A stretch of DNA of 64,000 nt from Corynebacterium gallinarum (GTDB lineage: Bacteria > Actinomycetota > Actinomycetes > Mycobacteriales > Mycobacteriaceae). A model generated the notes under the pieces. It was not told the origin of the DNA. It worked only from the letters and a program-made list of their open reading frames with translations, and ran no database searches. Position 1 is the stretch's first letter. Each line of letters begins with the position of its first letter. Below are positions 32,362 to 40,852 of the stretch, piece after piece. Position numbers and translations under genes: made by a program. Where the stretch lies: NCBI RefSeq assembly GCF_014837045.1, contig NZ_JACSPR010000003.1, forward strand, positions 310,001 through 374,000, in the 5' to 3' direction.

Positions 32362-32967
32362 CTAGATGTCCTTCAGATTGACCTCACCCATCGGCGTATC
32401 GAGCACCAACTCCAGATACGGCTCACCCTCACGGGCCTCCACGACCGCAGCAGTCTCCTCCGCCAGATCCCCCGGCAGCTGGGCGCCCTGCACAGTCAGC
32501 TTGACCACCCTGGCCAGAGGCTCCTCGACGGTGGAGGGATGATCGGAATTCTGCCAGTCGATGGCAAACGGCTCCGGGGCGTAATCCACACCGGGGGTCG
32601 GCTTGATGAGCCTCCACTTGAGTGTCGTGCCCTGCGGGGTCTGGCGGCTCATCTCCTCGACCTGCTTGTCGGCCGCGAAGCCATCCAGATCATCCGGGCG
32701 GACACACCACGCGGCCACCCTGGGCTCGGTGGCGGTGGTCGAGGCGAGAGCGAAATTATCCTCCGTGAGTTTCTCCGCCTCCGGGTCCGGGCCGATCAGC
32801 TCAATGTAGGAACCCGCTGGCTGCGAGAGCGGAACCAGCGCGTTTGCCGATCCCGTGTTGTGCCGGCCGCCCTCGACGGGTGTGATGCCGGTCAGTTCGG
32901 TGAAACGGCTGACCAGCTCATTGAGATCCGGTGCCGCGATGACAATGTGATCCAGGTGTGTAGTCAT
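32362..32967 (-). CDS. Glyoxalase-like (VOC) domain protein
   Basis: A protein of about 201 residues from the ATG at 32967 (MTTHLDHIVIAAPDL); an ATG at 32976 adds three residues. It has the arrangement of a Glyoxalase_3-type VOC fold: an N-terminal LDHIVIAAPDLNEL strand-helix, GGRHNTGSANALV and GSYIELIGP in the first half. The metal site is uncertain: His6 and Glu in YIELIG are candidates. The frame extends back into repeat array 2, which is rejected as coding. It separates glfT1 from wzt and may be in the same operon. Function unknown. Confidence 0.7.
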   Translation of the reverse strand: MTTHLDHIVIAAPDLNELVSRFTELTGITPVEGGRHNTGSANALVPLSQPAGSYIELIGPDPEAEKLTEDNFALASTTATEPRVAAWCVRPDDLDGFAADKQVEEMSRQTPQGTTLKWRLIKPTPGVDYAPEPFAIDWQNSDHPSTVEEPLARVVKLTVQGAQLPGDLAEETAAVVEAREGEPYLELVLDTPMGEVNLKDI

Positions 32968-33011
32968 GGCCGCCATGATAGGTGCCGATTGTGGTTCCGG
33001 GGCGGCCAGCG

Positions 33012-33327
33012 CTGCGCACAAGGGTGCACGCTCGGCTGCGGGACGGTCGGTTCCGGCAGCGAGTTGGCACGGTTGTGCACATTCTGGCCCCGGTGGTGCA
33101 AAACGGTGCACACTAGCCCGCGAAACGGTCAGTTCTGGCGGTGAGCTGGCACGGTTATGCACATTCTGGCCCCGGTGGTGCAAAACGGTGCACGCTTGGC
33201 TGCGGGACGGTCGGTTTGGGCAGCGAGTTGGCACGGTTGTGCACATTCTGGCCCCGGTGGTGCAAAAGGGTGCACGCTTGGCTGCGAAACGGTCGATTCC
33301 GGCGGGGAGTTGACGCGGTTATGCATG
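33012..33327. repeat. Tandem hairpin repeat array 2 (82 bp units)
   Basis: GGCACGGTTRTGCAC left arms begin at 33066, 33148 and 33230, with a degenerate one at 33312, all spaced exactly 82 bp. A right-arm half unit starts the array near 33012. Each arm is followed about 20 bases on by GTGCAAAACGGTGCAC-like sequence. The array fills the gap between wzt's terminator and the VOC gene. Units are more alike within this array than to those of array 1. Confidence 0.88.
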
Positions 33328-33377
33328 CCCCCGGCCCCAGAATGCCCCCGGCAGCGCCCCGGGAGCACCCGAAACAA

Positions 33378-33418
33378 AAAGGGCACCAACTTCACACCAG
33401 GCGAAGTTGGCACCCTTT
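33378..33418 (-). terminator. Terminator after wzt
   Basis: Arms 33378-33393 and 33403-33418 pair with a two-base mismatch (AAAGGGCACCAACTTC type) around a 9-base loop. On the minus strand a run of five T follows the hairpin. It lies 12 bp past the wzt stop. Confidence 0.8.
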
Positions 33419-33430
33419 CACACAGACCAG

Positions 33431-34249
33431 TTACCCCTCCGGGGCGGCCTCGATTCCCTGCTTTTCCTCTTCCATGCGCTTGAGCAGGCGGCGGACATGG
33501 TCGGCGGCGCCCTTGCCTTCGTAGCTTTCCACCACGTCGGGGACGAGGCCGGCCTGGCGGATCTCGCCGTGGTCGACCCAGAGGGCGGTGTCGCAGAGTT
33601 GGGCGAGGAAGTCGTTGGAGTGGGAGGCGAAGACGAGGATGCCGGAGCGTTCCACCAGGGCCTGGAGGCGGTCGCGGGCTTTGGCCATGAAGGCGGCGTC
33701 GACGGCGCCGATGCCTTCGTCGAGAAGCAGGATTTCCGGTTCGATGGAGGTGACCACGCCGAGTGCGAGGCGGATGCGCATGCCGGTGGAGTAGGTGCGC
33801 AGGGGCATGGAGAGGTATTCGCCGAGTTCGGTGAAGTCGGCGATCTCCTCCATTTTGGCTTTCATCTGTTTGCGGCTCTGTCCGAGGAAGAGGCCACGGA
33901 TGACAATGTTTTCGTATCCGGAGATCTCCGGGTCCATGCCGATGCCGAGGTCGAACACCGGCGCCACCCGTCCCCGGATGTCCGCTGCGCCGCGGGTGGG
34001 TTCGTAGATGCCCGACAGTAGGCGCAGCAGCGTGGATTTACCGGCGCCGTTGTGGCCGACGAGGCCGACGCGGTCGCCTTCGCGCAGGTGCAGGTTGATG
34101 TTCTTCAGCGCCTCGACCACGACCACATTGTCCTGGTTGCGGCCGATCGCCCCGCCGGCCGCGCCGAGGAAGGCCTTCTTCATGGAGCGGGATTTCGCGT
34201 CGAAGATGGGGAAGTCGACGCAGGCGTTGTATGTATCTATTGAAACCAT
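33431..34249 (-). CDS. Polysaccharide ABC transporter ATP-binding protein (Wzt/RfbE type)
   Basis: A 272-residue ABC ATPase. Walker A is GHNGAGKS at 65-72, the signature has the variant form YSTGM typical of polysaccharide exporters, and Walker B is ILLLDEGIGAVDA. It is the counterpart of mycobacterial Rv3781. With the adjacent Wzm permease it probably flips the lipid-linked galactan precursor across the membrane. The ATG at 34249 follows AGGAGA by eight bases. No C-terminal polysaccharide-binding domain is present, unlike O-antigen Wzt proteins. Confidence 0.9.
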   Translation of the reverse strand: MVSIDTYNACVDFPIFDAKSRSMKKAFLGAAGGAIGRNQDNVVVVEALKNINLHLREGDRVGLVGHNGAGKSTLLRLLSGIYEPTRGAADIRGRVAPVFDLGIGMDPEISGYENIVIRGLFLGQSRKQMKAKMEEIADFTELGEYLSMPLRTYSTGMRIRLALGVVTSIEPEILLLDEGIGAVDAAFMAKARDRLQALVERSGILVFASHSNDFLAQLCDTALWVDHGEIRQAGLVPDVVESYEGKGAADHVRRLLKRMEEEKQGIEAAPEG

Positions 34250-34261
34250 GTCCACACTCTC

Positions 34262-35110
34262 CTAAACCCAGTAGCTGACGCGGAAGCGCCACTGTTTCAT
34301 CGCCAGCAGTGCCAGGGCCAGACCAGCCACGGTGAAGCCGATGACGATCCACCAGTGGTAGGCGGGCAGGTCGGAGCCGATCATGGGGGCACGGACCACC
34401 TCGAGGTAGTGGTACAGCGGGTTCAGTTCCGCCAGGCGCGCACGGCCGCCGATCTCCTCGCTGTGGTTCTGGAGGGTGGAGGTCATCCACACGATGGGGG
34501 TGACGTAGAACAGCAGCTGGGTGCCGGCCTCGAGAAGCGGGGAGACGTCGCGGTAGCGCGTGGCGATGATCCCGAAGAACATCGCCACCCACACCCCGTT
34601 GATGATCAGGAGGAACATCCCCGGGATGATCAGCAGCACATCCCAGCCCAGCGGGCGGGGGAAGACGAGCATGAGGATCACCCAGATCACCAGGTTGTGG
34701 CCCAGGAACAGGGCCTGCTTCCACACCAGGCGGTAGACGTGCACCGACAGGGCGGAGGGCAGCTGTTTGATCAGGCCCTCGTTGTCGATGAAGATGTCCG
34801 CACCCTCCTTGATGCATCCGGAGATGAAGTTCCAGATGATCAGGCCGACGGTGACGTGGGGGAGGAATTCCGCCAGGGGGATCTTGAACAGCACGGAATA
34901 CAGCAGGCCGAGGGCAACGGCCATCACGCCGGTGGCGATGGTGATCCACAGCGGGCCGAGAACGGATCTGCGGTAGCGCTGTTTGATGTCCTGCCAGCCC
35001 AGCTGCAGCCACAGTTCGTGCTGTTTGAATCCACGGACGATGTCGTCCCAGGCAGCTCGGAAGGTCATGGACTGCGACGGTGGTGCGGAGTCCTGCTGCA
35101 CCGCCGTCAT
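34262..35110 (-). CDS. Polysaccharide ABC transporter permease (Wzm/RfbD type)
   Basis: A 282-residue ABC-2 permease with six membrane helices, counterpart of mycobacterial Rv3783. The cytoplasmic amphipathic segment WLQLGWQDIKQRYRRSVLGPLW before the first helix is characteristic. The start is uncertain. The ATG at 35110 is used here. A GTG at 35158, preceded seven bases earlier by a TAGGGT -10-like box, could be a leaderless start and would add a Gln-rich stretch of 16 residues. It lies 12 bp upstream of wzt in one operon. Confidence 0.85.
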   Translation of the reverse strand: MTAVQQDSAPPSQSMTFRAAWDDIVRGFKQHELWLQLGWQDIKQRYRRSVLGPLWITIATGVMAVALGLLYSVLFKIPLAEFLPHVTVGLIIWNFISGCIKEGADIFIDNEGLIKQLPSALSVHVYRLVWKQALFLGHNLVIWVILMLVFPRPLGWDVLLIIPGMFLLIINGVWVAMFFGIIATRYRDVSPLLEAGTQLLFYVTPIVWMTSTLQNHSEEIGGRARLAELNPLYHYLEVVRAPMIGSDLPAYHWWIVIGFTVAGLALALLAMKQWRFRVSYWV

Positions 35111-35299
35111 CCTGGCGAGGTCCGCCTGTAGGTTTTTCTGCTGTTGTTGTTCCTGCACAGTCAATACCCTAGCTGTCGGGGCGCGGACGCACGTTATCGA
35201 CGGCGGGGAAAAACGCGGGATTGGGTTGTCCACCAGGTGGGGTAAAGTTGCCTGGAGTGGTTGTGGGACTAGTTGTGCTGCAAGGAAGGGAGCGCGTTC

Positions 35300-36475
35300 A
35301 TGGTTTTTGACGTGGCCAGGGTCCGAGGTCTCTATACCTCTCTGGGCGATGGCTGGACGTACCTGAACGCGCATCAGCTTCCCCAGGTCCCGGAGCGGGT
35401 GGCGTCCGGTGTGGCCTCCGCGTTTCGTCTGCATGCGCAGATGCCTTTCGACGGGCCGGTGCCCTATGCGGTGGCTCAGGTGGAGCAGGCCCGCGCGACG
35501 GTCGCGGAGATGGCCGGCGTGGAGCCTGCGCAGGTGGTGTTGGGCCCGACCCGCCATTATCTGGCGCGGGTGTTGGCGCGTAGCCTCGGGTCTTTTGTGC
35601 GTCGTAAAGCAGGGGTGGTGCTCTCGCGCGCGGACGCCGACTGGCTCACCCAACCCTTCGGGCTCCTCGACGCCACCGTGCGCTGGGCGGAACCCGACCT
35701 GGGGACCGGCCAGCTGCCCGGGTGGCAGTACAAGGAGCTTGTCGACGGCGCGACCCGCCTCGTGGTGCTCTCCGCAGCGCACCCTCTACTGGGCACGGTG
35801 GCGCCGACAGCCCGGATCGTGGACACCGTCCGCGAGCGTTCCCGCGCCTGGATCGTCGTGGATGCCTCCGCGTACGCCGCCTACCGGCCGCTGGATCTGG
35901 AGGAGTGGCAGGCCGACATCGTCATGCTCGACATGGGCGAACTCGGCGGCCCGCATGTCTCCGCGCTGATCTTCCGTGATTCCTCGATGTTCCCGCGCCT
36001 GGACCGCTCCGTCGCCCTCGAACCGGACCCGGGTTTCCTGCCCCACGGTCTGTTCGGCGGGGTGCCCAACCTGTTCCGGCATCTGGCGAACCTGGATGAG
36101 GACGCCACTGACTTACACGGATCGATGGCCTCCCTGGCCGGCCATCAGCAACACGTGATGGACCACCTCATCGAATCCCTCCAGGGACTGCCCGCGGTGC
36201 ACATCATCGGCATCTCCGGTGACGCCGCGGGCGAGGACGCCGCCCGACTGGACCGCATCCCGCGTCTGAGCTTCACCGTGCAGGATGTCCCCGCGGAGAT
36301 GGTTCACCGCCGGCTCATGGACAATCACCTGGTCACCACCGTCAGCCCCCGCGACCCACTGCTGGATGCGATGGGGGTCACCGAGGCGGGTGGGGCCATC
36401 ACCATCGGGCTCGGACCGTTCAACACCACCTACGAGGTGGACCAGCTCACCCGGGTGCTGGCCTCGCTGGCTTAA
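35300..36475 (+). CDS. Cysteine desulfurase-like class V aminotransferase, catalytic lysine missing
   Basis: A 391-residue protein of the class V aminotransferase fold, resembling Rv3778c and its relatives. The ATG at 35300 follows AAGGAAGGG. In active members the PLP-binding Lys lies directly before a GPHVG-like turn, as in SAYKFFGPHVG. Here the equivalent stretch is DMGELGGPHV, with Glu214 (GAA at 35939-35941) in place of Lys. The protein therefore cannot form the usual Schiff base unless another Lys substitutes. The fold is otherwise complete. It converges with the quinone oxidoreductase gene (6 bp apart), as do Rv3777 and Rv3778c. Confidence 0.8.
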   Translation: MVFDVARVRGLYTSLGDGWTYLNAHQLPQVPERVASGVASAFRLHAQMPFDGPVPYAVAQVEQARATVAEMAGVEPAQVVLGPTRHYLARVLARSLGSFVRRKAGVVLSRADADWLTQPFGLLDATVRWAEPDLGTGQLPGWQYKELVDGATRLVVLSAAHPLLGTVAPTARIVDTVRERSRAWIVVDASAYAAYRPLDLEEWQADIVMLDMGELGGPHVSALIFRDSSMFPRLDRSVALEPDPGFLPHGLFGGVPNLFRHLANLDEDATDLHGSMASLAGHQQHVMDHLIESLQGLPAVHIIGISGDAAGEDAARLDRIPRLSFTVQDVPAEMVHRRLMDNHLVTTVSPRDPLLDAMGVTEAGGAITIGLGPFNTTYEVDQLTRVLASLA

Positions 36476-36481
36476 ATCTGT

Positions 36482-37438
36482 CTAGACCTCCAGCACGAGC
36501 TTCCCGGTGACGGTTCCGTCCTCCAGCGCCTTGAGGGCTTTCGCTGCGTCGGCGAGGGGGAGGGTGTGGTCGATGTGGGGGGTGATGCGGCCGTCGGCAA
36601 GCATGGGCCAGATCGCCTCAATGGTGGCAGCGACGATGCGCGCCTTGTCCGCGTCATCCCGACCGCGCAGGGCCGTGGCCGAGATGGTGCCGCGCTTGGC
36701 CAGCAACAGACCCAGGTTGAGCTCACCCTTGACCCCACCCTGCAGACCGATGGTGACCATGTGACCATCCTTGGCCAGCGCCTTGACGTTCTGCCCGAGG
36801 TACTTCGCGCCGATGATATCCAGGATCACATCCACCTTGTTCTTCAACACCTCCGCGAAGTCCTCCTCCCGGTAATTGATGAGGATATCCGCACCCAGCT
36901 GCTGGCAGGTGGCAAGTTTCTCCGGGGAACCGGTGGTCACCGCCACCTTCGCGCCCATGGCCTTGCCCATCTGCACCGCGAACGTGCCGATGCCGCCCGC
37001 CCCACCATGCACCAGGAAGGTCTGGCCCTCCTTCAGCCCGGCGAGCATGCCGATATTCGACCACACCGTGCACGCCACCTCCACGATCGAGGCGGCCTCC
37101 ACAAAGGAAAAGCCCTCGGGGATCGGCATCAGCTGACCCTCCGGCACGGCCACGAACTCCGCATAACCACCACCGGTGAGCAGGCAGGCAACCTCCTCGC
37201 CTTTCTGTCGGTCAGTGTCGCCCGGATCCGCGATGACGCCCGCGCACTCCAGGCCCAGGATCTCCGACGCTCCCGGCGGGACGGGGTAATTTCCCTGCGT
37301 CTGCAGCAGATCCGCGCGGTTGACGCCGGCGGCCTTCACCTCGACGAGCACCTCACCGGGTTTCAGGGTTGGCGTGGGCACGTCCTGCAGCTCCAGGGAT
37401 GCCGTGTTCTTTTCTTCAGTCTGCACAATTGCCTTCAT
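36482..37438 (-). CDS. NADPH:quinone oxidoreductase (zeta-crystallin-like)
   Basis: A 318-residue zinc-free medium-chain dehydrogenase/reductase, resembling Rv3777. The N-terminal GroES-like domain has the NRADLLQTQGNYP segment typical of quinone oxidoreductases and no zinc-binding cysteine cluster. The Rossmann motif HGGAGGIGTFAVQ binds the nucleotide. It probably reduces quinones or enals in the cytosol; electron acceptor unknown. The ATG at 37438 is the natural start. Confidence 0.88.
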   Translation of the reverse strand: MKAIVQTEEKNTASLELQDVPTPTLKPGEVLVEVKAAGVNRADLLQTQGNYPVPPGASEILGLECAGVIADPGDTDRQKGEEVACLLTGGGYAEFVAVPEGQLMPIPEGFSFVEAASIVEVACTVWSNIGMLAGLKEGQTFLVHGGAGGIGTFAVQMGKAMGAKVAVTTGSPEKLATCQQLGADILINYREEDFAEVLKNKVDVILDIIGAKYLGQNVKALAKDGHMVTIGLQGGVKGELNLGLLLAKRGTISATALRGRDDADKARIVAATIEAIWPMLADGRITPHIDHTLPLADAAKALKALEDGTVTGKLVLEV

Positions 37439-37536
37439 GCCTTCCGAGGGTAGGTGAAATCAGGTTCCCCGGGGCGGTTTCCACGATGCGCAGGCAGTCG
37501 GGTAATATTCCGTTCTGTCGAGAACTAATCGACGCT

Positions 37537-37621
37537 GGAGACGTGACAGAGCGGCCGAATGTACTGGTCTTGAAAACCAGCGATGGGAAACCATCCGAGG
37601 GTTCAAATCCCTCCGTCTCCG
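37537..37621 (+). tRNA. tRNA-Ser(UGA)
   Basis: Acceptor arms 37537-37543 and 37614-37620 pair fully. The anticodon loop C-T-TGA-A-A gives UGA, and a long variable arm (GATGGGAAACCATC) and a GGGTTCAAATCCC T-arm mark a serine tRNA. CCA is not encoded. Confidence 0.95.
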
Positions 37622-37630
37622 CCGAATGAG

Positions 37631-37659
37631 ACCCCGTTCACCCAGGTGAGCGGGGTTTT
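37631..37659 (+). terminator. Terminator after tRNA-Ser(UGA)
   Basis: The arms starting at 37631 (ACCCCG...) and ending at 37656 (...CGGGGT) form a stem with a T-G pair near the middle, followed by TTTT at 37656-37659. It lies 10 bp past the tRNA and 15 bp before the ferredoxin start. Confidence 0.75.
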
Positions 37660-37674
37660 CCCTATGGTGGGGCT

Positions 37675-37962
37675 ATGACCGACATCCTCCACACCCTCAC
37701 CGTGGACGGCGAGGACTACAGCTTCACCTGGCCCGCGGGCACAACGCTTCTCGACGCCCTCCTCGCCTCCAACCTCCCCGCCCACTATTCCTGCATGGAG
37801 GGCCACTGCGGCACCAGCCAGTGCACCCTGACCGGTGGCCGCTCCCACATGCTGCGAAACGATGTCCTGAGCCGCTACGAGATCGACCAGGAAAACCAGG
37901 TCCTCGCCTGCCAGGCCATCCGCGACGAGGACGGACCCTATCACTGCTCTTTCGACGACTGA
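37675..37962 (+). CDS. 2Fe-2S ferredoxin-like protein with displaced third cysteine
   Basis: A 95-residue protein with the beta-grasp ferredoxin pattern: beta strands, the cluster loop, then VLACQ. Cysteines are at 40, 45, 50 and 79. Plant-type 2Fe-2S ferredoxins space the loop as C-x4-C-x2-C; here it is C40-x4-C45-x4-C50, with Ser48 in the normal third position. The protein may bind a cluster through Cys50, through Ser48, or not at all. The start ATG follows GGTGGGG. No oxygenase or reductase gene is adjacent, and its electron partner is unknown. Confidence 0.75.
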   Translation: MTDILHTLTVDGEDYSFTWPAGTTLLDALLASNLPAHYSCMEGHCGTSQCTLTGGRSHMLRNDVLSRYEIDQENQVLACQAIRDEDGPYHCSFDD

Positions 37963-37971
37963 CGGACGCGG

Positions 37972-38370
37972 CACGTGCAAAACCGTGCCGGTTAGTGCGC
38001 GGGATGGTCGGTGGCGGCGCCGAGGTGGCATGGAAATGTCGCCCGGGGCTCGTCGGCTGCACAACCGTGCCAGTTCGCCCCTGGGATGGTCGGTTTCGGC
38101 CGGGAGGTGGTACGGAATTGCTGCTGCAGGCCTCATCCCGCGCAAAACCATGCCGGTTAGTACGCGGGATGGTCGGTTTCAGCGTTGAATCGGCATGGAA
38201 ATGTCGTCTTCGGCGGGGCCGGTGCACAACCGTGCCTGTTTGCCCCCGGGATGATCGGTTTCGGCATTGAAGTGGCACGGAAATGCCCCCAGGCCTTATC
38301 CAGTGCACAACCATGCCAGCTAACACCCCAAACGCACCGTTCCAACCCCGAATCGGCACGGTTATGCAGC
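37972..38370. repeat. Tandem hairpin repeat array 3 (81-83 bp units, degenerate)
   Basis: Left-arm starts are at 38027, 38109, 38192, 38274 and 38355 (spacing 81-83), with a half unit at the beginning near 37972. Arms are more diverged than in array 1 (GGCATGGAAATGTCG types), but the right arms CACAACCGTGCC or CAAAACCATGCC are clear. The array fills the gap between the ferredoxin and the DUF559-like gene. Confidence 0.8.
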
Positions 38371-38421
38371 ACATGCCCGCAACGGCGGAACCAAACCGGT
38401 GCCCGCGGTGTCTAAAAGGGC

Positions 38422-39339
38422 ATGGGACAAACAGTGTGGACACACAGGGAGCTGCTCAACTCGGGCAAGACCAGGGCAGAGATCGCGGGGGGTGTGCGGG
38501 CGGGGAAGATCCACCGGCTTTTCCACGGGGTGTACACCACGACATCAGAGCCAACCGCCGAGACCGCGTGGGAGGCACTGCAGAAACTGCGACCGGATGC
38601 GGTGCTGGAGGGGAAATCAGCGGTGGAGGCCTATCAGGGGAAACAGCTGAGCTTGCCGCTGCATGCCCGCGTCCCCACCTCCAATTTAAGAAAAGGGGCG
38701 GCAAGCATCATCAGGTTGCGGAAGAGTCGCAGAATCCGGTACCGGGAGGTGAGGAATTTCCGGGTGGTGTCGCTCGCGGATGCGGTGGCGACGTGCCTGG
38801 CTGATGGGTCGGTGCGGGAGGGGGAGCTGCGGCAGTTGGTGGAACGCTCGTATGTGTCGGTCAAGGGGGTGCAGCGGCAGGAGAAGGAGGTGAAGGAACT
38901 CAAAACCACCAGGAAGGCCCAGCTCAGGGAGTTTCTTCGGGTGTGTGCCTCGGGCACGGATAGTGGCCTGGAGAAGAGTTTTGTGTCGGTGCTGCAGTCC
39001 GCTGGCTTCCAAACCCAACAGAATTTCCTGGTGTCCGGGTACCGGTGGGACACCGCGATCAAGGCGCTGCGGGTGGTGATCGATGTGGATAGTCGCAAGT
39101 ATCACGGTTCTGACGAGAGGAATTTCATTGTCGACAGGTGGAAGACCAACGAGGCGCAGGCCGAGGGGTGGTTGGCACTGCGCATCACAGATGACTGCGT
39201 CAATTATGCGATGCCCGAGATCATCATGCTCCTCAAGAATATTCAGGCGTTCCGGGCGGAGCATCCCCGCAAGGTGCTCGGCAAGCGGGGCATGGGGCCG
39301 GTGTGGTTTTGGCACAACGTCCTGATGGAGACGTATTAA
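38422..39339 (+). CDS. AbiEi-like winged-helix plus DUF559-like nuclease-fold protein
   Basis: A 305-residue protein. The first 65 or so residues look like the winged-helix N-terminus of AbiEi-type antitoxins and related actinobacterial proteins. The C-terminal part, about residues 180-275, contains VIDVDSRKYHG and DRWKTNEAQAEGWLALRIT, matching the DUF559/Vsr-type endonuclease fold where Asp, Lys and Arg are active-site positions. Family members occur singly in many actinobacteria and their role is undetermined. No AbiEii-like toxin partner lies next to it. Start ATG 38422 is uncertain; a GTG at 38434 is possible. It directly abuts repeat array 3. Confidence 0.65.
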   Translation: MGQTVWTHRELLNSGKTRAEIAGGVRAGKIHRLFHGVYTTTSEPTAETAWEALQKLRPDAVLEGKSAVEAYQGKQLSLPLHARVPTSNLRKGAASIIRLRKSRRIRYREVRNFRVVSLADAVATCLADGSVREGELRQLVERSYVSVKGVQRQEKEVKELKTTRKAQLREFLRVCASGTDSGLEKSFVSVLQSAGFQTQQNFLVSGYRWDTAIKALRVVIDVDSRKYHGSDERNFIVDRWKTNEAQAEGWLALRITDDCVNYAMPEIIMLLKNIQAFRAEHPRKVLGKRGMGPVWFWHNVLMETY

Positions 39340-40397
39340 CCGTCCAACCACCCCTCGATGCCACCGTCGAGGCTGGTCATGCCCCCGTATCCGGCTTCCT
39401 GCAGGATGGCCACGGCCTGGGCGGAGCGCACCCCGGCCGCGCAGTAGACCAGCACCTCCCCGCCGGCCGCTACGGCGTCGGGAACGGCGCCTGAGCGGAT
39501 CGTCGACAAGGGCACGTTGACCGCACCGGGTATGGCGTAGGCGGCGAATTCGTGGGGTTCGCGGACGTCCACGAGCGCCACCCCAGAAGGCACACTCGCC
39601 ACCCGCGGCACGTCCAACGTTTCCGATGACACCGAACCAGCCAGCACCTCCTTCGCCCGCACCATCTCAACCACCGCAGGATTCCCTACCACGGGGATGT
39701 ATTCCCAGGTCCCGTCCATGGAGGAGTAGTACCCGAGGCGTCCGATCAGGGGGCGGCCCACACCGGTGATCAGTTTCAGGGCCTCCATCGCCATGGAGGA
39801 ACCAACGACGCCGACCACGGGGCCGAGTACCCCGGCCTGGGAGCAGGAGGGGACGGAGCCGGCGGGTGGGGGAGTGGGGAAGAGGTCTTCGTAGATGGGG
39901 CCGTGGTCGGCGTGGAAGACGGTGAGTTGGGCGTCGAAACCCAGGATGGATGCCCAGATGTGCGGCACACCCAGGGAAGCAGCGGCCCAGGAGGCGATGT
40001 GGCGGGTCTCGAAGTTGTCGGAGCCGTCGAGGATCATATCGTACCCCTCCAGCAGCGACAGTGCATTCGACCACGTCAGACGTTCGACAGCAACAGACAC
40101 AGTCACAGAGGGGTTCAGCGCCAGCATCGCCTCCCGCGCCGATTCCGCCTTCGGTCGCCCCACCCCATCAGTGGTATGGATGACCTGCCGGTGCAGGTTG
40201 GACAGGTCGGCCACATCGTCATCGATGATGAGCACGTGCCCCACCCCGGCACCGGCGAGGTAGAGCAGCGCGGGGGACCCGAGGCCACCGGCACCGATGA
40301 CGGCGACGCGGGCGTCGAGAAGCTTCTGCTGCCCGGCCTGGCCGACCTCGCCGAGCATGATCTGGCGGCGGTAGCGGGCGATCTGTTCGCGTTTCAC
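39336..40397 (-). CDS. moeB: MoeB/ThiF adenylyltransferase fused to a rhodanese domain
   Basis: A 353-residue fusion that activates the C-terminal glycine of MoaD-type sulfur carriers by adenylation and then supplies sulfur. The ThiF domain has GAGGLG at 35-40 and the NLHRQVIH segment. The rhodanese domain (about 265-353) has its active Cys at 319 in VYCAAGVRS. The two CxxC zinc pairs of E. coli MoeB are absent. The GTG at 40397 overlaps the moaE stop as GTGA; an ATG at 40409 is the alternative. Last gene of the molybdenum-cofactor operon; its stop overlaps the convergent DUF559-like gene by 4 bp. Confidence 0.9.
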   Translation of the reverse strand: MKREQIARYRRQIMLGEVGQAGQQKLLDARVAVIGAGGLGSPALLYLAGAGVGHVLIIDDDVADLSNLHRQVIHTTDGVGRPKAESAREAMLALNPSVTVSVAVERLTWSNALSLLEGYDMILDGSDNFETRHIASWAAASLGVPHIWASILGFDAQLTVFHADHGPIYEDLFPTPPPAGSVPSCSQAGVLGPVVGVVGSSMAMEALKLITGVGRPLIGRLGYYSSMDGTWEYIPVVGNPAVVEMVRAKEVLAGSVSSETLDVPRVASVPSGVALVDVREPHEFAAYAIPGAVNVPLSTIRSGAVPDAVAAGGEVLVYCAAGVRSAQAVAILQEAGYGGMTSLDGGIEGWLDG

Positions 40398-40852
40398 AGG
40401 CCCACCCATTCGGTGTCGCCGTTGACCAGTTCCTGTTCCTTCCAGATGGGGACCTGGGCTTTGACGGCGTCGGCAAGCGCGGCGCAGGCGGCGAAGGCGT
40501 CCCCGCGGTGGGCGGCGGCGGCGACCACCAGGAACGCGACGTCCCCGATGGCCAGGGCGCCGGTGCGGTGGGCGGTCCACAGGCGCGCCTTCGGGTGCTT
40601 TGCGACGACCCCGTCCCCCACCTTCCTGATCACCTCACCCGCGCTGGGGTGCGCCGTGTAGGTCAGGGACTTCACCCGCGAACCGCCGTCGTGATCGCGG
40701 ACCACGCCCTCGAAGACCACGAGCGCACCCATGGCATCGGTGCAGGTCGCGACCTTGGCGGCGGGCAGTAGGTCGGCGAGGGAGTCCTCGGTCATGAACG
40801 CGTCGATGAGCGTGCCGGTCTGCTCGTCGACATAGGCAGGATCAGTGGTCAT
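40394..40852 (-). CDS. moaE: Molybdopterin synthase large subunit
   Basis: A 152-residue protein that, with MoaD, inserts two sulfurs into cyclic pyranopterin monophosphate. MoaE features include GALVVFEGVVRDHDGGSRV near the front, LTYTAHPSA, the HRTGALAIGD strand, and a KAQVPIWKEQ stretch that binds substrate and carries the catalytic lysines. It overlaps the upstream mog-like gene by 11 bp and the downstream moeB by 4 bp. Confidence 0.95.
   Translation of the reverse strand: MTTDPAYVDEQTGTLIDAFMTEDSLADLLPAAKVATCTDAMGALVVFEGVVRDHDGGSRVKSLTYTAHPSAGEVIRKVGDGVVAKHPKARLWTAHRTGALAIGDVAFLVVAAAAHRGDAFAACAALADAVKAQVPIWKEQELVNGDTEWVGL

Noticed and set aside
34262..35782. 506-residue version of the Wzm permease
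   Set aside because: The added N-terminus runs antisense across the start and coding region of the divergent class V aminotransferase-like gene and has no relatives in the ABC-2 permease family.
39336..40397. Loss of zinc CxxC motifs in MoeB as a novelty
   Set aside because: Rhodanese-fused actinobacterial MoeB proteins commonly lack these motifs, so it is a subfamily trait rather than an anomaly.
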